Shown here: positions 41,568-55,300 of the stretch, in pieces
How positions within the stretch are numbered: the stretch's first letter is position 1
Layout: each line of letters starts with the position of its first letter
Assembly: GCA_963070105.1 (NCBI GenBank)
Contig: OY718803.1
Span: forward strand, 1,613,007-1,677,006
Direction of reading: 5' to 3'
Length of the DNA: 64,000 nt
DNA from: Litomosoides sigmodontis
Lineage: Eukaryota > Nematoda > Chromadorea > Rhabditida > Onchocercidae
The notes under the pieces: model-generated
What the model was told of the DNA's origin: nothing
Databases searched by the model: none
Seen by the model: the letters and a program-made list of their open reading frames with translations, nothing else
Made by a program: the position numbers and the translations under genes

Positions 41568-41797
41568 ATGTGCATGCGTGTGTGTGTGCGTGTATGTGTA
41601 TGTATGTGCGTGTGTGTATGCGTGTGTATGAGCGTGTTTTGTGTGCGTGCGTGTGTGAGTGCACGTGTGTATGTGTATGAGTGCGTGTGTGGTGTGTGTG
41701 AGCGGTGTTTGCTGTGTGTGCGTTTATGTACATGCGCGAGTGTACGTGTGCGAGTGTGTGTTTGCGTGCGTTTGTGTGCGAATGCGTGTTTGCGTAA
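41568..41797. repeat. Degenerate (GT)n tract with GCGTG/GTATG variants
   Basis: About 230 bases of almost strict purine-pyrimidine alternation on the plus strand, with many CpG-containing GCGTG steps. Both strands are open (Cys/Val-rich and His/Thr-rich frames), which reflects composition and not coding. Confidence 0.9.
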
Positions 41798-42950
41798 TGT
41801 AAAATGTTAATTATAAATTAAATGATAAATTTAAAATTTTACAATTCATCTAATGAAGTGTATGATTGCGTAATTAATGTGTCCGTGCAAATATACATAT
41901 AGGTAAAGGCCTAAAACTAAGTTCATTAATTTTTTAACTTTTGAATAAAAAGACTATTTATTGCTACTTAACTAATATTTATTTAAACATAACGAGGAGG
42001 ATAGACAATGGCGGAGAGAGAGAGAGAGAGTGGGTGAGAGAGTGAGAGTGAAAAGGATAATTTTTCGGGGCGAATCATTCGTATGCAAAGAAGCACTTGC
42101 AAATTGAAATTATCCAAATACGAAGTGAAATTCTTTTTTCATTTCCTCCACTTTTCATCTTTTCCTCACTCATTTTATGAAATAGAATTGTTTCCTCTTT
42201 CACATCCCTTTCTCTCTTAAACATTTGAAAAAGAGAAAATGAAAGAGGAAGGAGATGGAAAGGAACGATGTGTATGTGTCTGTGTGTGTCGGTGTGTTTT
42301 AGAGTTTCATTGAAATTAAAAAATTACCACAAATTATTCCCGATAATATTTTAATTTCGAATAAAAAAAATTTTAATGAGATTCGCATAAAATTTCAATC
42401 TTTGCAAAATCGTATCGAAGCAATTGCTGGAACTTCAATAATAACTAATGTGAATAAAATTAGCAAATTAAAATTTCTTAGCAAATAAATATACTCATTT
42501 CAATTAATTCTATAATTTTTTTTTCAGAACAAACAGAAGAAGCAAAAATAACGCTTTTACGTAAAAATACGAACTACGTCATATCTTACGTGATCACTAC
42601 TGCTATCATCACTGTTATCATCATTATCACAATCATCACCACCACTATCAACATATTATCGTCAGCAGCATTAATCGTACACAACTAATTACAAGTATAA
42701 AAAATGAGCTCCTTGTTATTTGCGGAAAAAAAATTTCATAAAATTTAAAATGCCACCCACAACATTTTGAACGTGCACAATGCATCCTTTAGTTTTCTGT
42801 AAATTTATGTTGCAATGGAAATATTTTTTTCTCTTTTTTTTTGGTTTAGTTAAAAATAATTTATCATTGCTAGAATTTACTACTGCATTTCAAACCTTCC
42901 GGAAAGATTTATTTATTTTTCATTTTTTTTTGTTTGAAGAAAAGATTACA

Positions 42951-42993
42951 ATGGATTTAAAAGAAGCCTATAGCATTGCCAAATTGACTTTTG
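42951..42993 (+). other. Isolated possible first exon (MDLKEAYSIAKLTF)
   Basis: An ATG followed by 14 protein-like codons ends at a perfect GTAAGT donor (42994 on). Its phase (one spare base) does not fit exon 2 of the downstream transporter, and no partner exon was found. It may be an alternative first exon of an unseen transcript or a chance match. Confidence 0.2.
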
Positions 42994-43723
42994 GTAAGTC
43001 ATATTGATCAAATGTTTGTTTAGAGTTAAAAGATTATTACATCAATCAAACATAAATCCCTTGCAGGCAATTTTACTTTATTTTGAAAAGAGTAAAATTT
43101 TTGTTGTCTATTTTTCTCTCGTACATTTGCATGTTCGGTGGAATTTGAATTTTTCAATGAATTAGGGGAATGAATCGAAATTGTTCATGAAATTTTCACT
43201 TTGAATGAATTAATGATGAAGAGGTGAATCGAATGGATCAAAAGCAATTGAAAAATTATTTATCGAAAATTCGATTAAAACAGAAGAATTTATTAACTGA
43301 AATGAAAATGAGTAATAAGTAGAAAAAAAAACGATTTGAGACAATTTAACTAATTCAATAATAGAGTAAAATTTTACTAATAAAAAAAATTGCTTTCATT
43401 CACTGATCGAGTATCGTGAAATCAGTTCCGGTATCCGTTACATTTGCAAGCGTGGTACCCGATATCTCCAAAACCTGAGTGAATAACACCTGAAATCTCC
43501 TGCACCTGAACCGTTATTGTATAAGTAAATATAAAATTGATTAAATTATTGATTTCAAATCAATGAAATATTATTAATTCCAAGTAATTGTGAAGGAAAA
43601 CATCACATTTCCACCTACATTCTTCTGTTAATAGCATTACCATTATTTCTATTCTTGTTATTACTGTTATTTATTATTTATTATTATTAATTATTAAATA
43701 CAAATTATTGATTAATTATTAAT

Positions 43724-44035
43724 TACTAATTATTAATTACTAATCATTAATTACTAATTATTAAATACTAATTATTAATTATTAATCACTAATTACTAAT
43801 TATTAATTATTAATTATTAATTATTAATTATTAATTATTTATTATTTATTATTAATTATTAATTATTAATTATTAATTATTAATTATTAATTATTAATTA
43901 TTAATTATTAATTATTAATTATTAATTATTAATTATTAATTATTAATTATTAATTATTAATTATTAATTATTAATTATTAATTATTAATTATCAATTATT
44001 AATTATTAATTATTATTTATTAATTATTATTAATT
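43724..44035. repeat. Heptanucleotide (TTATTAA)n array
   Basis: About 40 near-perfect 7-bp units in the centre (best at 43850-44000), flanked on both sides by decayed units and trinucleotide ATT runs out to about 43660 and 44250. The 7-bp period is clear because ATTATTA repeats without slipping. Confidence 0.9.
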
Positions 44036-46810
44036 ATTGATGATTATTATTGATTATTATTAATTCCGATTAGTTTTCAATTATTATTAATTATTATTAA
44101 CTATTATTTACTATTATTAATTATTTTTAATTCTCATTAATTTTTATTATTAATTATCATTAATTATTGTTAATTATTATTAATTATTAATAATTATTAT
44201 TAATTATTATTATTTATTATTAAATATAATTAATTATTATTATGTTATTATTGCTATTTATTATTGTATTATTTCATTGTATATGCTCAGTAATGATATT
44301 GACATAACGGTTAATGCAATTTCAACGTTCAAACAGTAGATTTTCCGACGGAAAAGTTGCATGCATTATCATTTTGTTCGTAATACCAGCAACAACGACT
44401 ACAAAAAACGCCTGTTTCTGCGATTCATTTTGTTTTTGCAAATGAAAATTGCTGCAAATAGTAAGTAATGAAATGATGATTTAGTAAAAAATAATGTTAA
44501 ATATTTCCAATGAATTAGAGGAGTACTAGCGGACTGGTTGACAATGATATTTAAGAAATTTTATTGATGCAAAGACAGCAGCATTTGCAATTTGTGTGAT
44601 TGTAAATCATAAAGCAGTTGCATGGGTGAAGTGGTGCTATCATTTAAAACAAAAAAAAAATGCCACTTCAAACAGTGCTAATCTTTGCTCCCATCTCTTT
44701 CACAGCAACACAAAAGTTTTCATTTTTTCCTCCTTGTCTTAACTGTAATTAATTGAAATCAATTACCGCTGCTACTATTACGTTTATTATTAGCATTATT
44801 ATTACTATAACTATTATTATTGTCATTACTACTATTATCATTATTTTTATTATTTCTGTTACTGTTGTTATTTTACTTTATTACTAGTTGTGGCGGTAGT
44901 CATGCGAGCATTATTTCTTGCATTATTTAAAAAGTATATTTTAAATACAAATAAGTAGCATGGAAGTTTTTTAATCAAATTTGCTAGTAGTAATAAATTA
45001 TTGAGATGTTTGAATACAGCGATTTTGAATAAGTAAGTGAAACAAAACAACTTTTATTTTAACGGCGAATAATTTTTTTGAATTTTAATTTCAACGCAGG
45101 AATAATGAATGAAAAATGCTAAATATGAGCAACAAGCATTGGTGAAATACGTTACTATAATATAATAATATTTCAGATAAAAAAATTAGCAGAACAATGC
45201 TTATCTTCTAATTAATTAACCAATCATGAAAAAATAGCAGTTCAAAAGATTTCACTTTTGTTTTCACCTCGCTGCAGTGATATTTTAAATGGAAGTTAGC
45301 TTCCTCAACGACCGAACATATTTTGAATGAAATTTAAAGCAACAACTACATTTGCCAATTAATCAACCAACAGACCAACAAGTATATTGTAAAAAAAAAA
45401 AAAAAAACATTTTTTTCCTCACACCTCTGGAATTCGTACTAAGTGAATTATTTTGAGAAATCATTCCGAGGATATCTTTTCAATGCATTGGTGCAACTTG
45501 GGTTTTAATTAAATTTTTAAGTATTATTTAAAAGTGGTCGTATTGGAGATGACAGCTGAGCGCAATATACTCCTTACTTTTACAAACATTCATTAGAGTA
45601 ATATTCACGTTGTCAATGCTTGTTGCAATCAATTAAAGCTTATCAATCACTTATCACTTATCAGTACACTATTAATTCACTTACAATCATTCCGTCCTGT
45701 CAACTCCCATTTTACAATTTGCTGAAATGATTTGTGCCTTTTTTTTCTTTCATTTTACTTTTCATTCATCGTTTTTTTCCCTCTTCGTTTTTTAGCATTT
45801 CATCAGATTAAATCCTTTTCATCAATGCTACGTTTAAGTAATACCAAAGTTACTTTAACTATTAAAGTAATAATTACTTCCAACAATCACATTTATCGTA
45901 TCATTGAGAAATTTGTTGCAGGAAAATTTTGATAAAAACCTCGAAATGAGATATTTTCTGCCGATGTGCGTCAATATAAATTCGTGTATAAGAAAGAACC
46001 AATTGTTAAATTTCAAATTACATTACACGTCTATATCACAATTTATTTACTTTTCGTGTGCCGTTTCACTCCAAAAATTTTTAATTAATAAAAAACGAAA
46101 ATTAATTGCTAAATGACAGTAATTTACGGTGTCGCGGTTGATTCGATCAGATGGTCAGTGAACGAACTGAGTATATATTTAATAGTTTGAAATAATATGA
46201 AATGAAACTAATTTGTCGTGAATTGTTATTAAAGAGTGTTCATTTCTTGAAAGTTAGATTTTTGAATTTTCGTGAAAAAAAAGGATGTTCGATAGAGGAG
46301 AAAAATTTTAAATAAGTTGGGTTTCTTTTTTTTCGAAGTATTTCTGAAAAGGAAAAAGGATGAACTTTTGAAAACATTTATTTCACTGCGTATAGATCAG
46401 TTACATTTTTTTTTTATTATTTTAGGTTACACAGTATTAGTTCAAACACTTTTAGGTGGCCGCTAAAACTTTGCTTTCATGAAATTTCCCTTTTCAAAAA
46501 GATTTATTAAAAATTAGTTAGGAAAATTTTACAGAAAAGCAATAGAAATTATATCTGTAAATACATAATTTATGCAGTTTTGTCTAAAAATAAAATCGCT
46601 AAAATATCTTTAAAATTTTTTAAAATTCATACTTTTTAAAATTGCTTAATTTCATTCGAATTGCCAATTTTCTTCGGTTACTAAAAGTAATCGCGCCAAA
46701 CAGATTTCGGTAGTTAATTACTGCAGTTTTATTTACTCTCTACTCGCAATTATTTGCCTCAAAGTTTGCTAACTAATATTTTGAGAATTACTAACCTAAC
46801 AAATTCAATT

Positions 46811-47062
46811 TCGCGCGCATTTCGATTCCACATCCAATTCAACTGCGTGCACACTTCAATAACGAATGCATTTCAATTATGCATGCGTTTCAATTTCGAG
46901 AGCATTTCAATTTCCCCTACACTTCAATTACGCATGCATTTCGATTTCAAGTGCGTGCATTTCGATTTCGAGTGCACGCATTTCAATTTCGAGTGCATGC
47001 ATTTCGATTTCGAGTGCATGCATTTCGATTTCGACTGCATGCATTTCAATTCCGTTCGTGTG
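46811..47062. repeat. 21-bp minisatellite (core GCATGCATTTCGATTTCGAGT)
   Basis: Seven or more units; the most regular are at 46934-47045 and degenerate ones run from 46811. Because 21 is a multiple of three, all three plus frames stay open and show 7-residue repeats (such as HAFRFRV). Each unit border holds the palindrome GCATGC or the variant GCACGC. Confidence 0.88.
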
Positions 47063-47189
47063 CGTGCATTTCATTAACAATGCGCCAATTTATGTTTGTT
47101 GTTTCGCAAATTGTAGGAATAGCTATACCATTCATTATAATAACTGTAAAACAGTGATGATCAGAAACAGTATATGAATGATAGCTTAT

Positions 47190-47510
47190 CGTATTTGCTG
47201 CATTTTATTTTTATTTTAATTTTTCGAACTCCCTCCTTTTGGTAATTATGTGGAGATGCGTGACGTCACAAATTTCTAATGAAATATGTCAAATTAAAAA
47301 CAGTTTATTGTTGCTAATTTTGGACACACTTCAAATTTAATGATAGGTTACGTGTTTGTTGCGTTTTACTTTTTTTTTCTTAAATTTTAAAAGACTTTAT
47401 TCGGTAATTATGAGAAAAAAGATGTGTGACGTTATCAGTTTGCAATGAAATATGTTAAATTATAGGCGACTAATTTATTGTTGCTAATTTTTCACGTACT
47501 GTAAACTTAT
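47190..47510. repeat. Diverged tandem duplication carrying a CRE palindrome
   Basis: Two copies of about 160 bases share AATGAAATATGT, TTTATTGTTGCTAATTTT and a GATG(C/T)GTGACGT core. The first copy has the full TGACGTCA palindrome (47261-47268); the second reads TGACGTTA. Confidence 0.7.
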
Positions 47511-48047
47511 CGATCATTTGACAGTTTAAATGTTACAGTTTAATGAGTGTACTTTATGATAGCAGTAATACATCATTTCTAATTTATCATTTCTTTAGTT
47601 AAATTTCACCCAAATAATTTCCAGCAAAATTTGTAAGCTTTTTTGTTAGCACTTATCTAATAGTGTTTTCATTTTCACACACTTCCAATGACAACACTTC
47701 CCGAACTTCTTGAACTTTGAAGTTATTAATATTACGGATGAAAACGGTTCTCTTTCTTCACTTTAGTATAAAGTTAATATTTGCTTATTTTAAAGCGCGC
47801 TTGTTTAACTATATTACAAGTAGTAGGATTATTCGTGGAAAACAGGAATTTTTGAACATGTTTTTTACATTAATATGAATTAATCATAATTCATTTAAGC
47901 TATCAGAGCTAATTTTTGTACTTTATATTGTCAGGTATTTTGGTTTGCAATTGCAAACGTCTTCTTTTGGCATGTATGTTTAAAATGTTTTGTAATTTTG
48001 TCACACAACAAAAATGATAATATTCCCTCTAGCAATATGCTGTAACA

Positions 48048-49507
<1,460 letters not shown>

Positions 49508-50021
49508 CTGGCCTTTCATCTCTTAAGAGAGTTGAAGATGATAATTCAATTTTCCACTGCTTCTCATTCCTATGAAATACCTTAATAAGTTTTGAAGAAG
49601 CATGCAATATTTTAGTTGGAAGTAAACAATTCAGTGCAAATAAAAATTCCAATCGTCAACGCGCCCTTTTCTCATTTTCCAAATCTTCACTTTGCTACCT
49701 TCTGATGATCAATTTTATTTTTCGTTTTTCAATTTTCAATCTGCACATTTCTAGAAGTTTAATTTAAATTCACATTTTCCTGATAATTTCTTAATTGCAA
49801 GTTAAAATTATTTCGTAATTTTCGAGATTTCACTTCCCACTGATCGAATTTTGGCTTTTTTTCATGTTTTGAACTAATTTCGTCAATTGGTTGTGCTGAG
49901 ATAGCTATATGATGCATTACGGCGGTGCGATTTACTACCGTAGGAAGTTGTTCACAAATGAAAGAGTACAGTAACAGTTTGTAAAATTGGATTGTACACT
50001 GTTTTTTCGTGAGATTAGCAC

Positions 50022-50037
50022 TTCACGCATGCGTGAA
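50022..50037. repeat. Perfect 16-bp palindrome TTCACGCATGCGTGAA
   Basis: It contains two divergent GCGTG cores, the half-site bound by bHLH-PAS factors, around an NsiI/SphI-like centre. It stands alone in AT-rich DNA, 2.3 kb upstream of the transporter start. Confidence 0.8.
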
Positions 50038-51234
50038 ATCGTCTCAATTATGATTTAAAAATCCATATCATTTTTTAAAAAAACCTGCTCTTTGATTTTA
50101 AAATACTTGGTATTACATTGTAATATGATAATTAATGGAAAGATTAATGACTTTCTTCTCTGATCCACTCATTTAATTATAAAAATAAAAGAAATTGATA
50201 AATGGAGTTCAAATGTTGCGTTGAAAAAAGAATCAAATTAAAAAGAAAGATGTTATAAATGACTATTGTGTAAAATTTTTGTAAGAAATTCTAAGAAAAA
50301 TAAAAAAAAATGTTAAATAATCGAACGAGCAAGAACAGTGGTTAGTAATTTAGCCTTGTAAATTTTTTCTTATTGCAATTTACATATTTATGTGCAAAAG
50401 GAAAAATTAGACTTTGAAAAGGTGCAAAAATATTTCCAAAAAAAAACGAATATGACAAAATCAAATTATAACAAAATTCAAAAATGGCAAATTTCTAATC
50501 AAACCATAATCATTTACAGTCTTCCTTTTTCAATTGTTCAAGAAGCGCAAATAAATTACCCTAAAAAATTTCACTTTCTTTTTCTAATTTCAGCAAATTT
50601 TTTTGTTTTGCAAAATTTATCGTCTATTGTCATTGACAGGAGAAAGAAATGAATTTGATGGCATTGGACGAAAATTTTCAGTTTTCAAAAAAAAATTTCT
50701 GACTAGTACAACCTTACAGTAAGTATAAACAATCAGATGTGTGTGAAAAAAAAAACCGGAAAACACGCAAAAAAAAGAAGCACTTCAAAATCATTTGTAA
50801 AATAAACGACGCTAATTTTTGTTTTTTTTTAAATTAATTTTTCTCTCTCCAATTAATTGCATTTATTTCGTTCAAAAATATTTTACATTTATTTCACCTC
50901 CTCTCTCGACCATAAAACACTTTTGAGAGGATGAAGAGAGTAGAAGGTTTGGTAAACAATTTTTTTTTTAATTATTTCTTTGTTTATAAAATATTAAAAG
51001 ATGTCGAATAGCATTATCAACACTGATTATATGTTCGAGCATTGACGCTATCATTGATGCAAATGCTCACTTCAAAATTTTCGTTTTTTTTTTTGGTTTG
51101 TTTGTGTAAGGTTTTCAGTTTTAATTTTTGATAAAAGAAATGTTTTTTTTTCCTTAGATTGATGATTGAAGAGTGCAGGGAAAATTAGCAATCATTGATG
51201 AAATTTTGAAGAAATTAAGTAGCACATTTTTATT

Positions 51235-51660
51235 ACTACTGTACTCGGTGAAAATGAAAAGCGACGTGTATGCGTGGGCGATCTTAATCATAAGCATTTA
51301 ATTGCTTGGCATTAATCCGACTAAAATTTCACGCAGACATGTTTGCGCTTCATTTTCTTTTTTTTTCTCTACTCCTTCTTTTATTGTTGTTAGTAAAGTA
51401 TGTTTTTGATAAATGCGATTTAAAAATTTTAAATTGTCAACTTGAGAACTTGCAATTGTTTTGCAGCTAACATGCATTTCTACTACCAAAAGAAGTGAAA
51501 AACGATGTGTGTGTTGTATGAGTGTGCGTGTTTGTGAGTGATGTTAAGAATTTAATTGCTTGGTATTAATCCGATAAAATTACCCATATGTGTTTTGATA
51601 TCGTTTCTCTTTTAACTATCAAATTATGTTTTTGGTAAAAAGGATTTTTAACTTTTAAAT
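51235..51660. repeat. Diverged direct duplication, about 245-bp period
   Basis: TTTAATTGCTTGGCATTAATCCGA (51297 on) recurs at about 51551 as TTTAATTGCTTGGTATTAATCCGA. Both copies are followed by TTATGTTTTTG/GTATGTTTTTG and a CACTTGAG/AACTTGAG block. An old duplication upstream of the transporter. Confidence 0.65.
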
Positions 51661-52351
51661 AATTCACTTGAGCAATTGAAATTGCTTACATTTTTTCCAG
51701 ACGAAGTTACAGCATTTATTTCATTTTGTCAATTAGCAATACTTCAACTAACTAATGTATTTCATATCGAATTACTCTGGAAATTCAATTTGTTAGATTG
51801 GTAGCAAAAATTTTAAGTTAAGTTAAATTATTATTATTCCTAAAATGCTGTAACTTTAGAAATTGCATTTTCAACTTGCTATTAGCGGAACGCAGCCCAC
51901 GCATCTCTCAATAATATTAGTATAAACAGTATCGATAATTTGCATACTTTATTAAATATGCGTTATTGATGATAATTTCTAATTTCTGACGAAATTTTTT
52001 AAGAAAGATGAGAATTTTGATGCAACTTGAACTCGACTCATTGTAGCTTCTCATTTATCTTCTTGCTAAAAAACTTTTTTTTTCTTTTAAGAAAAAGGCA
52101 AATCAATCGGAAATGTCGACATTGATAGGAGAAGTATTGTGAGCAACACTATCACAAGCAGCACAGCAGTGTAAGATCGAAATAATATTTTAAATAATAC
52201 TTTTGAAATCAAAAAAATTGAAAAAAAAAATCGGGGAATCATTTTTTGTTCCTTAGCTAACAGCATACTATTCCATGCAATAGTGCAATGGATAATTTTA
52301 ATTTGAAAAACTAATGCAATTAAATTATTCACTAAGATTGTCGCATGTATA

Positions 52352-55300
52352 ATGGAAGTGATGGATTTCGATTCACTGCTTGCTGAGGTAACACTTTGCT
52401 AATTTTTTGCAAAAAAAAAAAATTGCACTTGCATTAATTAGAAAGGATGGTGTGAGTTTTCCGGTGGAAAATACATTAGCTAAATTATCATTGTTAATTA
52501 TCGTTAATTACAGCGATAGCAATAATTTGCACGTATTGACAAATTATCAAACGATCCACTGATCGATCGATCAAGAAATAGGAATAAATTAGGGCGAAAA
52601 ATCATTAAAAGCATGAAAAGCATAAAAGTCATAAAATCATAAAATTATAAAAGCACGGAAGAAAAAAAGGATAAAACGAAATAAATTAAGTAATTCTTTT
52701 ATTTACAAAAATTTTAACCGCATTTAAAAATTTTAATTTCTAAAAATTAAGCATGCAACGGTGCAATATTTATAGATCGGCGATTTTGGACCATTTCAAA
52801 TTGCGCTATTTTTTGTGATATGTTTACCGGCAAGTTTGCCATCCGCATTTTCGGCATTCAATCAGCCATTTGTTGTCGGTCAACCGGATCATCGTTGTCG
52901 AATGCCGAAAGGACGCGAAGATTTAGCTCCAGTTGATGAATTCGCTACATCGGTATTCATCATTACAAAAAATAAAATTCCGCAATTTCACCAAATTTAA
53001 ATTACATTAATTGAATAACTAATTTAATTATTGATTCAGTATTTACATTAATTAATATTTGTTTGTATTTTCGTTTGAAAATCTGGACAATTATTTCTCT
53101 GAAATCCATTTTTTTTGCACCTATCAATTTTTCTTTTTTTTTTGCTTTGAGGAAGAAATGAGTTGCCGACAGTACAATGCCACCGAAATTGACTTATTTT
53201 TGAATTCAACGAACAAAAAAAATCTGGCCGATGGTGACAGGAAATATTTGAAAAATTTTTCACTCATACCATGCCAGATAGGTTGGATCTATGATAATAG
53301 CGTTTACATTGATACATTGGTCACTGAGGTACATTTTTCATTTTTTATTTCATCTAATTAATTACTTGAATGTTAATTGTGCGCCAATTTCATTACGTCA
53401 TCCTTCATTGATTAATTTTAATTCACTACATCAAACTACATTTGTCAAATGTTATTCCACCTTATTGCACTTTATTAATTTTATCAATTATAATTCGTTG
53501 CATTAAATCGCTACATTTAATTAATTGCAATTCATTACACTGAACTTCACTGATTAAATAATTAATTGCAATTAGAATTTACAGTTCGATTTGGTTTGTG
53601 ATCGGAAGCATTGGGTTGATTTAACAAGTATGTCATTTTATATTGGTAGTTTTATTGGTAATGTTCTATTCGGATATATTGCCGACAAGTATGTTTGCTT
53701 TTTTTTTTCTCTTTTGGTATTTCAAAATGCAGTAATTTTTGGATTTGGACAGTTATCACTTAAATTAACTCATTTTTTTTACAATTCTCTTGACACTCAT
53801 AATATTTTTTTTTGAAAAAATAAAATTTCACGGTATTTTAAAATTTTATTTTTAAAAAAGTGATATCATTCATGTTCTAAAGTTTAATTAAGCGATAACT
53901 TTATTTTTTTATTTGTTATAATTTTATGGCTTATTTACTAAGGCTATAGTAAGTATAACTTTATTCATTTACTAAAGTTTATTAATTGCTATCTCTAGCA
54001 ATTATAATTTAAAAAAAAGCAAATTTTTGCTTAATTTAATAACTTTTAGATTTGGACGTCGTGCGTCATTTTTTATGATCCTTGCAACACTTGTTGTATG
54101 CGGTACGATGAATTCATTTGCATGGGATGCTTATTCATTTGCAATACTGCGACTTCTTACCGGATTAGCATTTCCGGCGCTGTTTCAATTGCCCTTTATT
54201 ATCAGTGAGATTACTGTCGGATAAATATTTTTGGCAAAAAATTGCAAAAATAATTGCTTTTCTGTTTTTTTTTCACCAACTAAAATAATTGAATAAAATT
54301 CATTTAATTGTTTTCATATTAATAAATTGATATTAACAAATTCCATACTATTAAATTCATATTAACAAAATTCATTTATTCGTTCATTTAGTATTTTTTG
54401 CTTCTTTTAAGACTTAAAAAAAAACATTTCATCGAATGTTTCTACAAATAAAATATTAGCAACAACAGCAGCAACAAGAAAAGTGGAAAAAGAAATTATT
54501 CACTTTTAAAATAAGTTATGAAATTTCGGATTTAAAAATTGCTTTATTGTTAGGCATGGAATTTATGGGTGAATCAGGTCGGATATTTTCCAGTGTTTTG
54601 CTTGATGCATTCTTTGGCGTGGCACTGGTGCTACTTGGTGTCCTAGCTATGCTTATACGTCGTTGGCGACAGCTAATTTTCTTTAGCAGTGCACCATTTG
54701 TTATTCTCTTTACTTATTACTTGTATGTCTGGTAGAAGTTATTGATAAAATTTTACTTATAAAAATTTTACTTTTTTTTTAGAATTTTAATTTAAAAAGA
54801 GGAAGAAAAAGCAAAATGGCAAAGTGGTTCTTTTCTTTTTTTTTGCAGCATAATTCCGGAATCACCACGATGGTTGGTTTCGGTTGGTCGCTATGCCGAA
54901 GCTAAAAGTATTATGAAGCGTTTAGCAAAATTTAACGGACGAAATGAGGTAGATGTTGATGATCTAATGCTACGAGTGAGTTTCACTTTCAATTGTGCAA
55001 TGCAAAAAGATTTGCCGAACGAGCTACTGTTTCAAGCAAAAAAAAAATTTTTTTTCACTAATTTTTAATTTTACCAATAGATTTTTTTGTATTCGATTGC
55101 ACTACATAATTAATTAATCACTTAAATTCGCTAACTTTATATTAGAGAAATTTTTTGCAGAAAGTTTTATCCATTTTTTCACACTTTAAATTAAAGTTAC
55201 GCATTTTCTACGCTTTCATCTTCAATTTCAAAAATGAAATTTTTATTTTTTTTATACTAAAATTTTTTACAGTTTGTCAGAAGTAAGCATACTTTAACGG

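Noticed and set aside
41503..41810. Cys/Val-rich plus ORF and His/Thr-rich minus ORF
   Set aside because: Both arise from the GT-rich tract; no start context, splice logic or family features.
46811..47062. CRISPR-like repeat array
   Set aside because: Units are contiguous with no unique spacers, and the genome is eukaryotic; it is a minisatellite.
46754..47177. Three overlapping plus ORFs with 7-residue repeats, first thought to be a repeat protein
   Set aside because: All three frames are open because the repeat unit is 21 bp; no frame is favoured.
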